DNA of 7,216 nt, taken from positions 1-7,216 of the forward strand of contig DATDGI010000061.1 in NCBI GenBank assembly GCA_036522155.1, given 5' to 3'. The notes below the pieces were generated by a model. The model had not been told where the DNA came from. It searched no databases and worked only from the letters and a program-made list of their open reading frames with translations. Every line of letters starts with the position of its first letter. Within the stretch, counting starts at the first letter, position 1. The position numbers and the translations under genes were made by a program. The stretch is from UBA9676 sp036522155 (GTDB lineage Bacteria > Actinomycetota > Actinomycetes > Streptosporangiales > Streptosporangiaceae). Positions 1-6,037 of the stretch are shown here, piece after piece.

Positions 1-492
1 CGGGCCATACCGGCGGCCCCGGCCGCTGCTCGACCACCGGTGCCGCTAGCGCCGAAAGGGCGGCGAGACCTGCTAGCTGGCGGTGGCTCTGCTCGCTGGC
101 GCGAATCGCAGTGCGACCCTCGTCGATCACGAACTGGCCCCTTCCGCAAGCTTTCACTCGGGTCTCGTCTGGCCTGGACGGACCGGGCCCGCACTCCATT
201 TACCTGCCGGATCGGGTCAATGGGGATGCGATCCGGAGGATTGTGAGTCTCCAGACTAAAGCGTTGACCGTTACCGCATAGTGAATTTCATCAACTACCG
301 GGGTAGATGTGCATGCTGCCAGCCGGCGCCGAAAAGGAAGAGTAAAGATATAATAATGAGTTGTTAAAGTTATCAGCTTCGAGTAACGGTCGGCTACGCT
401 CCGTGATTTGGCGTCAGCTGACTGCGTTAAAGGGCGAGGTCGGAAGCTACAGAGAGCTACCAGTCATAGCCGATTAGTTATCGGCTGACGCG
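1..492. other. Region without a convincing gene
   Basis: Positions 1-250 are GC-rich and 250-480 are clearly poorer in GC, with an AT-rich island at about 331-375. Short open frames exist on both strands: a GTG-started frame at 40-246 (+), and an ATG-started frame at 199 running off the left edge (-). Their third-position GC (roughly three quarters in the second) is lower than in the real genes here, and neither translation resembles a known family. Small palindromes are present, such as the 10-bp GTCAGCTGAC at 413-422. I see no tRNA, no CRISPR and no transposase. The region probably separates the leftward operon from whatever lies beyond the window. Confidence 0.55.
468..486 (-). terminator. 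Hairpin after the last gene of the leftward operon
   Basis: AGCCGAT (468-474) and ATCGGCT (480-486) form a perfect 7-bp stem with a 5-nt loop, beginning 6 nt beyond the TAG stop of the GH26-type gene. The position fits an operon-end transcription terminator. No U-run follows the stem on the minus strand, so it would be the U-less kind often proposed for high-GC actinomycetes, or an RNA 3'-end stabiliser. Function is inferred from position and symmetry only. Confidence 0.45.
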
Positions 493-1443
493 CTAGCCGG
501 CACCAATCATGGCCAGGCCACGGCGGAAGGCCGTAATGGCGGCCGGGTTTCCTTCCAGCCGCCAGTCCTGGTGGTAACGGCCGTCGTGCTGTGCGACGTC
601 GTACCAGACCAGGCCGAGCAGATGGTAGCGGCGGATGCCCGCGAACAGGTTGGGGATCATTTGCGCCTGGCCGGCCACGGGGCCGATCGCGGTCTCAGAC
701 AGCAGGATCGGGTCGTGCGTGAACGACCGGATCTCGGTGATGGCCGGGACGAAGATCCGGGTGAAACGCTTGGCGGGGGTGTAGTAGTACCCATCGATCC
801 CGACCCAGGTGACATACCGGGAGCCGGGCCAGTACTGGCGGAGCCGACCGGGCACGTCGCTGCCGGCCGAGGCTGTCCATAGCCACTTCACATTGCTGGC
901 GCCGGCGGCACGGAAGACCGTGACCACATGCTGCCAGGCCCGCACCCACACGGCCGGGCTGGTGTGGCCGTATCCCCAGGGGTACCAGGAGCCGTTCATC
1001 TCGTGGGCGAACCCGATGACGACCGGGTCCCGGTAGCTGCGGACCGCCGCGGCGTAGGCGCGCAGGTAGCGGTCGTCGCGGCCGGCCGCGATGCCCGCCA
1101 GCGACACGTTCTCCGGGTTCAGCTGGATCAGCGGGGTAATGCGGTGGGCGGCGACGAGGCTGGCCAGCCGGGTGGGGAAGGGCTCGTTCCACCCGCTGTA
1201 GAACAGCACCAGGCTCGGCGCCTGGCCCACGGCCGCGCTGAACTCCCGCACCGCCGCCCATGAAGGCGGGAAACCCTGCGCCCGCACGCCGAGGTAGAAG
1301 TGCGGGGCGGCGGCCGGCCGCGCGGATGCCCGGGCCGTTACCGGCGGGTGCGGGCGGGGCGGTACGGCAGCGGCGTGCCGGAGCGCCGAGCAGCCGGTGA
1401 GCGCCAGCGCGGCGAGGCACGCCGCGAGCAGGCGCCTGGTCAC
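493..1443 (-). CDS. GH26-type glycoside hydrolase lipoprotein (beta-mannanase-like)
   Basis: A 316-aa secreted hydrolase expected to cleave beta-linked polysaccharide, tethered to the outer face of the membrane. The N-terminus reads MTRR, a hydrophobic stretch, then the lipobox LTGC (15-18), so Cys18 should be lipidated. A Pro/Ala-rich linker follows to about residue 47, then a (beta/alpha)8-type domain. FAHEMNG with WYPW just after it (145-156) is the GH26-style acid/base site, with Glu148 as candidate acid/base. LLSET (247-251) offers Glu250 as nucleophile, and GIDGYY (215-220) lies between them. The GTG start at 1443 is preferred: a GAGGAG ribosome site sits 6 nt upstream, it gives the lipobox protein, and it overlaps the GT2 stop by 4 bp (GTGA). 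The same frame is open further upstream, inside the GT2 gene, but that stretch is not protein-like. Known GH26 activities include beta-mannanase, xylanase and lichenase; the substrate here is inferred to be the polymer made by the adjacent synthase. Confidence 0.88.
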   Translation of the reverse strand: MTRRLLAACLAALALTGCSALRHAAAVPPRPHPPVTARASARPAAAPHFYLGVRAQGFPPSWAAVREFSAAVGQAPSLVLFYSGWNEPFPTRLASLVAAHRITPLIQLNPENVSLAGIAAGRDDRYLRAYAAAVRSYRDPVVIGFAHEMNGSWYPWGYGHTSPAVWVRAWQHVVTVFRAAGASNVKWLWTASAGSDVPGRLRQYWPGSRYVTWVGIDGYYYTPAKRFTRIFVPAITEIRSFTHDPILLSETAIGPVAGQAQMIPNLFAGIRRYHLLGLVWYDVAQHDGRYHQDWRLEGNPAAITAFRRGLAMIGAG

Positions 1444-2822
1444 GGGAAGCTCCTCATCTGCCCGGCTCCTTCCAGGGCGGTGCGGGTCTCCGCCCCGCCG
1501 CTGCGGGTGACCCATCCCTGTTTGCGCATGGTCAGCTGGCCGTAGAGACGGATAGGCCGGAGCACAAGCGTCATCCAGGCGATCGCGATCGGCACGACCA
1601 TGAACGCCTCGGCGCGCTGCATCCAGCCCTGGTCGCTGCGCCGCAGGGTGAACATGCGGGTGGCGGTGATCCAGTTCCAGCCGATGCTGACGACCAGCGC
1701 GGTTACAACGAACGACCGTGAATGGGGCCAGTACGCTACGACGGCCACGATGACCGACAGATAGGCGAGGTAACCCCAGCTGATGATGACCGTGTACCAC
1801 CACGCCCAGGACAGTGGCGACAGGTAGCGCATGCGCCACAAGGTCCGCAGTGACGTCCCGCGCATCCAGCGGACCCACTGCCGCATGGTGTGGGAGAGCG
1901 TCTCCGGGTACACCGCGAAGCACACCGCGGAAACCTGCTGAACGGCTCTGCCCCGGCCGAGCGCCCAGAGGGTGAGCATGGTGTCATCGGCCAGCAGGAC
2001 CGGACGGCCCAGGAAGGTCTCACCGGTGTAGGCGTTCAGCGTCTCCCGGATCATGTCACCCCGGTACAGGGCGAACGTGCCCCGGTTGACCAGGACGTTC
2101 CCGCCCAGCACATGCTGGGACGAGCAGGTGACGAACTGCCAGATGAGCGCATTCACGCTCTTCATGCGGGTCAGCAGGCTGGTGTCGTGGTTCCAGGCGA
2201 GCTCAAGCCCGGCCACCGAGTGGACGCGCGGATCGGCGAACGGCTTGATGCCCTCGTCGAGGGCGTTCAGCGCCAGCGTGGTATCGGAATCGAGAGTGAC
2301 AAAGACGTCGGCCGGGTCGCCTTCGAACGTCCGGCGCTGCGCACGCTTCTTGCCCAGGTTGCGGGCTTGCCGCACCCACGAGAACTCCACGTGGGGCGGG
2401 TGATGAGCCAGCCAGTACGCGCGGACCTCCTCATAGTCCTCGCGTTCTGAGCAGTCGTCCACGACCTGGACCCGGTCGGGCAGGCGGGTCTGGTGAAACA
2501 GGGCATAGAGCACCCGGTCCAGCACCATGGGCTCTTCGTTCCAGACGGGCACGTTGACGGTGACCTGCATCCGGTCCAGATGGGCCTGCTGGCCGGCGCC
2601 GGCCAGGTACGGCCGCTCCAGCCAGGAGATGACCCACTGAGCGGCCACGATGACGAAGGTGAGCGACCACACGATGGTGATGAGCCGGCAGCCAGCCCAG
2701 CGCTCCAGATACCAGACGTGCCGCGCGGCCACGAGCGCCAGGACGAGCAGCATCCCGATCGCCAGCAGGGCGGGACGGCTGCGCCTGACCGTCACCTGCG
2801 GGATGTCGTAGCTCTGGTTCAT
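1440..2822 (-). CDS. Processive family 2 glycosyltransferase, hyaluronan/cellulose synthase-like
   Basis: A 460-aa membrane polysaccharide synthase. Two hydrophobic segments (about 18-34 and 46-67) precede a cytoplasmic GT-A domain. That domain carries the signatures of processive GT2 enzymes: the N-terminal strand VPVWNEE (91-97), VDD (121-123) for the nucleotide, DSDT (178-181) as the metal-binding DxD-type motif, a second acidic pair in LLADDT (Asp279/280) as candidate catalytic base, and QWVRW (315-319) matching QxxRW. Three more membrane segments follow (about 340-363, 370-386 and 405-421), and the tail RLYGQLTMRKQGWVTR is typical of hyaluronan-synthase-like proteins. In this family one protein both polymerises a beta-linked glycan from NDP-sugar and extrudes it. 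The ATG start overlaps the stop of the 52-aa gene (ATGA), with a modest GGAAG upstream. The donor sugar cannot be read from the sequence, so hyaluronan itself should not be assumed. No PilZ domain is seen. Confidence 0.9.
   Translation of the reverse strand: MNQSYDIPQVTVRRSRPALLAIGMLLVLALVAARHVWYLERWAGCRLITIVWSLTFVIVAAQWVISWLERPYLAGAGQQAHLDRMQVTVNVPVWNEEPMVLDRVLYALFHQTRLPDRVQVVDDCSEREDYEEVRAYWLAHHPPHVEFSWVRQARNLGKKRAQRRTFEGDPADVFVTLDSDTTLALNALDEGIKPFADPRVHSVAGLELAWNHDTSLLTRMKSVNALIWQFVTCSSQHVLGGNVLVNRGTFALYRGDMIRETLNAYTGETFLGRPVLLADDTMLTLWALGRGRAVQQVSAVCFAVYPETLSHTMRQWVRWMRGTSLRTLWRMRYLSPLSWAWWYTVIISWGYLAYLSVIVAVVAYWPHSRSFVVTALVVSIGWNWITATRMFTLRRSDQGWMQRAEAFMVVPIAIAWMTLVLRPIRLYGQLTMRKQGWVTRSGGAETRTALEGAGQMRSFP
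1450..1455 (-). promoter_or_regulatory. Ribosome binding site setting the GTG start of the hydrolase
   Basis: On the minus strand GAGGAG lies 6 nt before the GTG at 1443, inside the last codons of the upstream glycosyltransferase gene. It is the strongest Shine-Dalgarno match in the operon and decides the start codon in favour of the lipoprotein form. Confidence 0.75.
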
Positions 2823-2977
2823 AGGTCTTCCAGGCCCTTGCCACGCCGGAAGGTGAACCGGACAAGCAGGGTCGCAGCCACGGTCGCCGCCGCCGACCAG
2901 GCGAAGCAGAGCCCGACCACGCCCAGGAACGGCATGGGCTGGACGTCAGGGAGGATCAGGTTGAGCAGGGTGGTCAC
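2819..2977 (-). CDS. 52-aa single-pass membrane protein, unknown function
   Basis: A short gene filling the gap between the GT-C and GT2 genes. The GTG start at 2977 overlaps the upstream stop (GTGA), its TGA stop (2821-2819) overlaps the ATG of the GT2 gene (ATGA), and a G-rich ribosome site (GGGGGG) lies shortly upstream. The product begins MTTLLNLILPDVQPM, has one hydrophobic helix at about residues 16-40 (FLGVVGLCFAWSAAATVAA region), then a basic RFTFRRGK stretch and an acidic end (LEDL). This suggests the C-terminus is in the cytoplasm by the positive-inside rule. About 88% of third codon positions are G or C, which supports real coding. I do not recognise the family. Its place between two membrane glycosyltransferases suggests a small accessory or assembly subunit of the synthase, which is inference only. 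Confidence 0.78.
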   Translation of the reverse strand: MTTLLNLILPDVQPMPFLGVVGLCFAWSAAATVAATLLVRFTFRRGKGLEDL

Positions 2978-4578
2978 CGGGAACCCCCCACGTACCGCCA
3001 GATCCGGAACGTCCCGCGGCCACGGGCCGACGTCCAGGGAATGTGGGCGACCAGCCGGTAACCGGGCACCGATCTGATAGCCGTCACCAGCGAGTCATCG
3101 AGCGACACCCGGCGGGCAAACGTCCCGTCCAGCTCCACCACCGAGAAGGCGTGCCGCCTGACCTGCTGGATGTATCCGAGCCTGGCAAAGGTGTTGGTCA
3201 GCTGCGACGGGGCCAGCCGCAGGTAGTAGGCGGCCACCACGCCTTGCTCGGAGAGGATCTGGCCAGGAGACCGGGCCGCGGCCTGGGCGATGGCGCGGAC
3301 GGCAGGACGGGCGTTGGGCCAGGCATCGTGCAGCAGCGGCGCTTCCACGATCCCGGCCGCGCCGACCATGGCCAGGGCCGCCGCGGCCAGCCGCCAGTGC
3401 GCGTATTTGCTGCGCCGGAGGGCATCGTGCAGGACCATCCCGGCGGCGATGGCGGCGAACCAGGCGCCGAAGGCAACGTGTTTCGCCAGGCTCGTGCCCT
3501 GGTGGATACGGGCCTGCTCGAGGGGAGCGAGGAGCGCCGCTGCCACCAGCACGGCGGCCAGCAGCCGGGCGCGAGGGGTGCGGGCGATCACCACGGAGCG
3601 GGCCGCAATCACCACGAGCACGCCGATCCAGAGCGCCGTATCCCTGAGGATGGCCAGCATGTGGGTCGTGCTCGACGCCCGGGCCAGGGTGCTGAACAGC
3701 AGGCCCTGGAGATAGGGAGGCCCGCCCAGCCGCAAGGCGGCCAGGATCAGCGCTGCTAGATACCCGGCGACGCGCGCGGCCCGCAGCAGGTCACGCCACC
3801 AGATTCCGCTTCCGGCCGTGAGCCCGGCGAGCGCGATGACGACCGGGTCCCACAGGCCTGATGCGTACTTGGTGCTGTTGGCCAGGGCCAGCAGCATCGC
3901 CGCCATGATCAGCACCGGCTCGCTCCACCAGGCCCGGGCGCAGACGACCAGGCAGGCCGAGGCGGCCAGGAGGAACAGGGCCATCGCGTCGTAGGTCGCG
4001 AACGCGCCGAGGAACTGGACTGGCCCGAGCACCGCGAACAGGCCGCCGCCGAGCAGGCCAGCCCGCCGCCCGTACAGGCGCCGGGCGGTGTGGTAGCACA
4101 GGCACGTTGCGCCGAGCATGAAAGCCAGCGACAGCAGCCGGGCGGTGGCGAGGCCGCCATAGCTGTCCGCAACCGCCCCGACCACCGGATAGATCACCGG
4201 CGCGCCGGAGAAGTAGGTCTCGAACTGCGGGATCTTGATTCCGTAGAGCAGGTGCGCGATCTCCCAGTGCCCGGACCACAGGTAGAGTGCCTCGTCGTTG
4301 AAGGCCGTGTTGGACCAGATCAGGCGCAGCGAGAGGGTGGCCTGGAGAGCGAGGATCCCCAGCAGCGGCCACGGCCCGGCCGAGAGCGCCCGCAGCAGCC
4401 GGCTGGCCGCCGGGGGCCGGGCCGGGGTGACGGGCCCGGGCGGAGGTGACACCGCGGCCCGCGGCGGGGCGCCGGGACCTGATGAGGCCGGTGGTGCCAG
4501 CGGCGTGACGCGCTCGCCGGTCAGCGGAACCAGCGCAGCGAGGCTAGCCTCCGGGCGGTGCCGTCGATCCAGTGTCAT
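2974..4578 (-). CDS. GT-C fold membrane glycosyltransferase, ArnT/PMT (GT39)-like
   Basis: A 534-aa integral membrane protein and first gene of the operon. After a Pro/Ala-rich, probably cytoplasmic tail (about 1-62), a first membrane helix (about 68-88) leads into a loop with FNDEALYLWSG (93-103). The Asp-Glu pair 95/96 at this place is the usual catalytic acidic site of GT-C enzymes. About ten more hydrophobic helices follow (for example 142-162, 173-213, 221-255, 268-284, 315-352, 366-384, 396-412), then a soluble C-terminal part from about residue 415. The pattern of ARLLS, RRLYGRRAGLLGG and TYDAMALFLLA is typical of the ArnT/PMT superfamily, which transfers a sugar from a polyprenyl-phosphate donor on the outer face of the membrane. 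Donor and acceptor are unknown; decoration or priming of the polymer made downstream is the likely role. The ATG at 4578 lacks a strong ribosome site (GGAAGG lies about 20 nt away), so the start is less certain than the gene. Confidence 0.8.
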   Translation of the reverse strand: MTLDRRHRPEASLAALVPLTGERVTPLAPPASSGPGAPPRAAVSPPPGPVTPARPPAASRLLRALSAGPWPLLGILALQATLSLRLIWSNTAFNDEALYLWSGHWEIAHLLYGIKIPQFETYFSGAPVIYPVVGAVADSYGGLATARLLSLAFMLGATCLCYHTARRLYGRRAGLLGGGLFAVLGPVQFLGAFATYDAMALFLLAASACLVVCARAWWSEPVLIMAAMLLALANSTKYASGLWDPVVIALAGLTAGSGIWWRDLLRAARVAGYLAALILAALRLGGPPYLQGLLFSTLARASSTTHMLAILRDTALWIGVLVVIAARSVVIARTPRARLLAAVLVAAALLAPLEQARIHQGTSLAKHVAFGAWFAAIAAGMVLHDALRRSKYAHWRLAAAALAMVGAAGIVEAPLLHDAWPNARPAVRAIAQAAARSPGQILSEQGVVAAYYLRLAPSQLTNTFARLGYIQQVRRHAFSVVELDGTFARRVSLDDSLVTAIRSVPGYRLVAHIPWTSARGRGTFRIWRYVGGSR

Positions 4579-4675
4579 CGTTCAGCTCGCGAGGGCCTTC
4601 CGGGGGCGGGCCTGTGCTCCAGGCCCGGGGGGAGCCTGGTCCAAGAGCCTCAGTAGGGAAGATTCGGGGTGATAG

Positions 4676-4704
4676 TTCTCATGTAGTGCCCAGGGCTATG
4701 TCAA
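4676..4704 (-). promoter_or_regulatory. Candidate promoter of the polysaccharide operon
   Basis: On the minus strand a perfect TTGACA (4704-4699) is followed after 17 nt by TGAGAA (4681-4676), a poor -10 match. Transcription would start about 90-95 nt before the first gene at 4578. The -35 and its position are convincing; the weak -10 leaves room for an activator-dependent or alternative-sigma promoter, or for chance. Confidence 0.35.
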
Positions 4705-4777
4705 CTGGACATAACCGATTTTCATCTATATGCGTCAGCCCTGTCTCGCGGATTACGCAGAGATGTATAACAAATAG

Positions 4778-4800
4778 CTAATTGATAACCCATGAATTAG
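4778..4800. repeat. AT-rich inverted repeat, possible operator
   Basis: CTAATT (4778-4783) and AATTAG (4795-4800) form a perfect 6-bp dyad with an 11-bp spacer inside the AT-rich part of the divergent region. Two-turn spacing of this kind would suit a dimeric repressor or an AT-preferring nucleoid protein. There is no direct evidence beyond the symmetry. Confidence 0.3.
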
Positions 4801-4842
4801 TAAAACCCTGAGCTAGCAGCGGCGCGCAGCACGCCCTCAGGG
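4801..4842 (-). terminator. Terminator-like hairpin on the minus strand
   Basis: CCCTGAG (4806-4812) and CTCAGGG (4836-4842) pair perfectly over 7 bp with a GC-rich 23-nt loop. Read on the minus strand the stem is followed at once by TTTTA, as in an intrinsic terminator. It lies upstream of the polysaccharide operon and could stop antisense or leader transcripts before they reach it. The long loop lowers confidence; on the plus strand it has no U-run. Confidence 0.4.
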
Positions 4843-4851
4843 GCGGCGGGG

Positions 4852-4882
4852 GATTCGCCGCGGCCGGAAATTCGGGCGAATC
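4852..4882. repeat. 8-bp inverted repeat in the divergent region
   Basis: GATTCGCC (4852-4859) and GGCGAATC (4875-4882) are perfect reverse complements with a 15-nt loop. It would form a stable stem in a plus-strand transcript starting upstream of it, or serve as a DNA dyad. A competing GGGC/GCCC pairing (4874-4877 with 4888-4891) overlaps it. Function unknown. Confidence 0.35.
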
Positions 4883-4948
4883 ACTCTGCCCGCACCTATC
4901 CCGCTTGGGGTAAATGTGTGACCCGGCGCGCTGAGAGTGCCGAACTAC

Positions 4949-4977
4949 TTGACGCGTGGCTGTCTGGCTACTAGTTC
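4949..4977 (+). promoter_or_regulatory. Candidate promoter of the DPBB-MauE pair
   Basis: TTGACG (4949-4954) and TAGTTC (4972-4977) are 17 nt apart, close to the TTGAC/TAG pattern of actinomycete housekeeping promoters, although the -10 matches only its first bases. Transcription would begin about 25-30 nt before the ATG at 5012. The -10 overlaps a dyad, AGTTC (4973-4977) with GAACT (4984-4988) spaced by 6 bp, that could be a repressor site. Confidence 0.35.
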
Positions 4978-4986
4978 TCAGGTGAA

Positions 4987-5008
4987 CTGGGCGCAACGCC
5001 TGGGGGGG
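4987..5008 (+). promoter_or_regulatory. G-run ribosome site next to a hairpin
   Basis: A run of seven G (5002-5008) lies 3 nt before the ATG at 5012 and is the only Shine-Dalgarno-like sequence there. Its first two G can be paired in a stem formed by 4987-4993 and 4997-5003 with a CAA loop (five Watson-Crick and two wobble pairs), so folding may affect initiation. An in-frame TAA (5009-5011) immediately precedes the ATG, so this is the earliest possible start in the frame. Confidence 0.4.
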
Positions 5009-5011
5009 TAA

Positions 5012-6037
5012 ATGCCGGAACGTGGCGGCGAACTCACGTGCTGCCTTCGCCATGCCGGGGCCGCTGACGCCATCGCGCGCCGGCGGCAGTACAAGGCTGC
5101 CGTCTTCCCGCCACGGCATCCACCCGCTCCGCTCACGGAGCCAGCCCGCAGCGATGACGTGCCGGTCGGCGTCGCCGACGGCCCCGGCGTCGTGACCGGC
5201 ACAGCGACCGACGTCAGCCCGCACATCCTGGTCATCGCCAGCGCCAACGGCGAGCGCAGGTTCAGCCTCCGCACCGACGCGGTGGCCTGGCGGGGCGGCC
5301 CGGTCGAACCGACCACGGTCCGGGTCGGGGACCGGGTCGTGGTACGCATCCCACCTGGCCGCCGTGATGTGGCGGACAAGATCTGGGTCGGCATCGGCCG
5401 CGTCACCGGGACCATCGTGGAACGCCACGATGACAGCCTGCTGGTGAACGAGGGGGCCACCAACCGGCCCCAAGTCGTGCTGGTCGACCCCCGCACCGCA
5501 TCGCGGATCCAGGTCCGCTTCCCGCGACTGGAGCCGGGCCATCTGATCGACGTCATCGGTTTACGGCGCGGGTCGGTGCTGGAGGCGCTCCTGCCCGCCA
5601 CCTCGCAGCCCGCCTACCGGGCTGACCGGATGCCGCGCCTGCCGCCAGTTACCGGCCTCACCGCCGGCACCCTGAGTGGTTCCGCAACCTGGCACGAGAC
5701 CGGGGCGCAGGACCCGGCCCAGGGAGTCGGCTACCCCGCGATCGATCCCTCGTCCGGGTGCGCGGAGGCGGCCGCCGGAGCCGGGCCCGGCTGCGCCGCC
5801 ATGCCCTACCTGGCTCTGGGCAGCATGCTGGTCGTGCACAACCGGTGCACCGGGCGGTCTGCGCTGCTGCCGGTCAGCCGCTGCGCGCAGGTTGCGGCCA
5901 TGTTTTGCGACCGCTGCCTGACCTGCGGCACCTCCGCCCGCAACCGGATCGCCGAGCTGACCGTCACCAGTTTCGTCGCGCTCGGCGGCGAGCTGGAACG
6001 GGCCTGCTTCAATGCCACCATCGCGATCGGGTCATGA
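5012..6037 (+). CDS. Cysteine-rich RlpA/double-psi-beta-barrel-like protein with tandem beta-rich repeats
   Basis: 341 aa. Residues about 58-135 and 131-196 look like two related beta-rich (OB-like) repeats: each starts with VTGT, at 61-64 and 131-134, and the first has RGGPVEP and RVGDRVVVRIPPGR. From about 215 the protein resembles an RlpA-type double-psi beta-barrel: GSATWHETG near 223-231, PYLALGSMLVVHNRCTGRS (265-283) in place of the usual LPxGTxVxVxNxxTGRS, and a terminal beta segment. The RlpA catalytic signatures are replaced (VSRC for DRG-like, AELT for IDLS-like), so lytic activity is doubtful. Eight cysteines fall in this domain (250, 261, 279, 291, 299, 302, 305, 332), including CDRCLTC. 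No Sec signal is visible and the first 50 codons have lower third-position GC, so a later GTG start (5159 or 5192) is possible. Leu184 is a TTA codon. The gene ends in an ATGA overlap with the MauE-like gene. Role unknown; envelope binding is inferred. Confidence 0.72.
   Translation: MPERGGELTCCLRHAGAADAIARRRQYKAAVFPPRHPPAPLTEPARSDDVPVGVADGPGVVTGTATDVSPHILVIASANGERRFSLRTDAVAWRGGPVEPTTVRVGDRVVVRIPPGRRDVADKIWVGIGRVTGTIVERHDDSLLVNEGATNRPQVVLVDPRTASRIQVRFPRLEPGHLIDVIGLRRGSVLEALLPATSQPAYRADRMPRLPPVTGLTAGTLSGSATWHETGAQDPAQGVGYPAIDPSSGCAEAAAGAGPGCAAMPYLALGSMLVVHNRCTGRSALLPVSRCAQVAAMFCDRCLTCGTSARNRIAELTVTSFVALGGELERACFNATIAIGS

Larger units (their letters stand above)
4579..5011. promoter_or_regulatory. 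Divergent control region between the polysaccharide operon and the DPBB-MauE pair
   Basis: 433 bp without a credible gene between divergently transcribed units. The part at about 4715-4805 is AT-rich, unlike its surroundings. It contains one promoter candidate per direction, an AT-rich inverted repeat, a terminator-like hairpin on the minus strand and several further stems, each listed separately where strong enough. Open frames that run leftward across it are continuations of the antisense of the 5012-6037 gene and are not credible. No known riboswitch consensus was recognised; TPP, cobalamin and ydaO-type motifs were looked for by eye. Confidence 0.6.

Noticed and set aside
1..199. Leftward frame from ATG at 199 running off the edge, with a possible AGG before it
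   Set aside because: Third-position GC is only about three quarters and the translation is not recognisable. It could be the start of a gene, but the evidence is too thin to list it.
40..246. Open frame on the plus strand at the left edge
   Set aside because: Arg/Ser/Gly-rich product without family resemblance, third codon positions not GC-biased like the true genes, and no ribosome site.
413..422. 10-bp palindrome GTCAGCTGAC
   Set aside because: A single short palindrome, away from any promoter-like sequence or gene start; no basis for calling it an operator.
493..1923. Long open frame extending the hydrolase upstream to 476 aa
   Set aside because: The extra 160 residues lie inside the GT2 gene, are rich in Arg/His/Pro as expected of a shadow frame, and would bury the signal peptide and lipobox. 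The GTG at 1443 has a good ribosome site.
483..4740. 9-bp inverted repeat GGCTGACGC (483-491) and GCGTCAGCC (4732-4740) flanking the polysaccharide operon
   Set aside because: Many 9-bp matches are expected by chance in 7.2 kb. There is no transposase, target-site duplication or longer homology, so it is not evidence of a mobile element.
4910..4990. CTGAGAG followed by GAAC, reminiscent of a TPP riboswitch
   Set aside because: The other conserved parts (the second-half CTGAT/GTAAT/GCGTAGGGA elements) are missing and the downstream genes are not thiamine-related.
4778..5542. 254-aa minus-strand frame across the divergent region
   Set aside because: Mostly antisense to the barrel gene; the part in the intergenic region is not protein-like, and it has no plausible start context.
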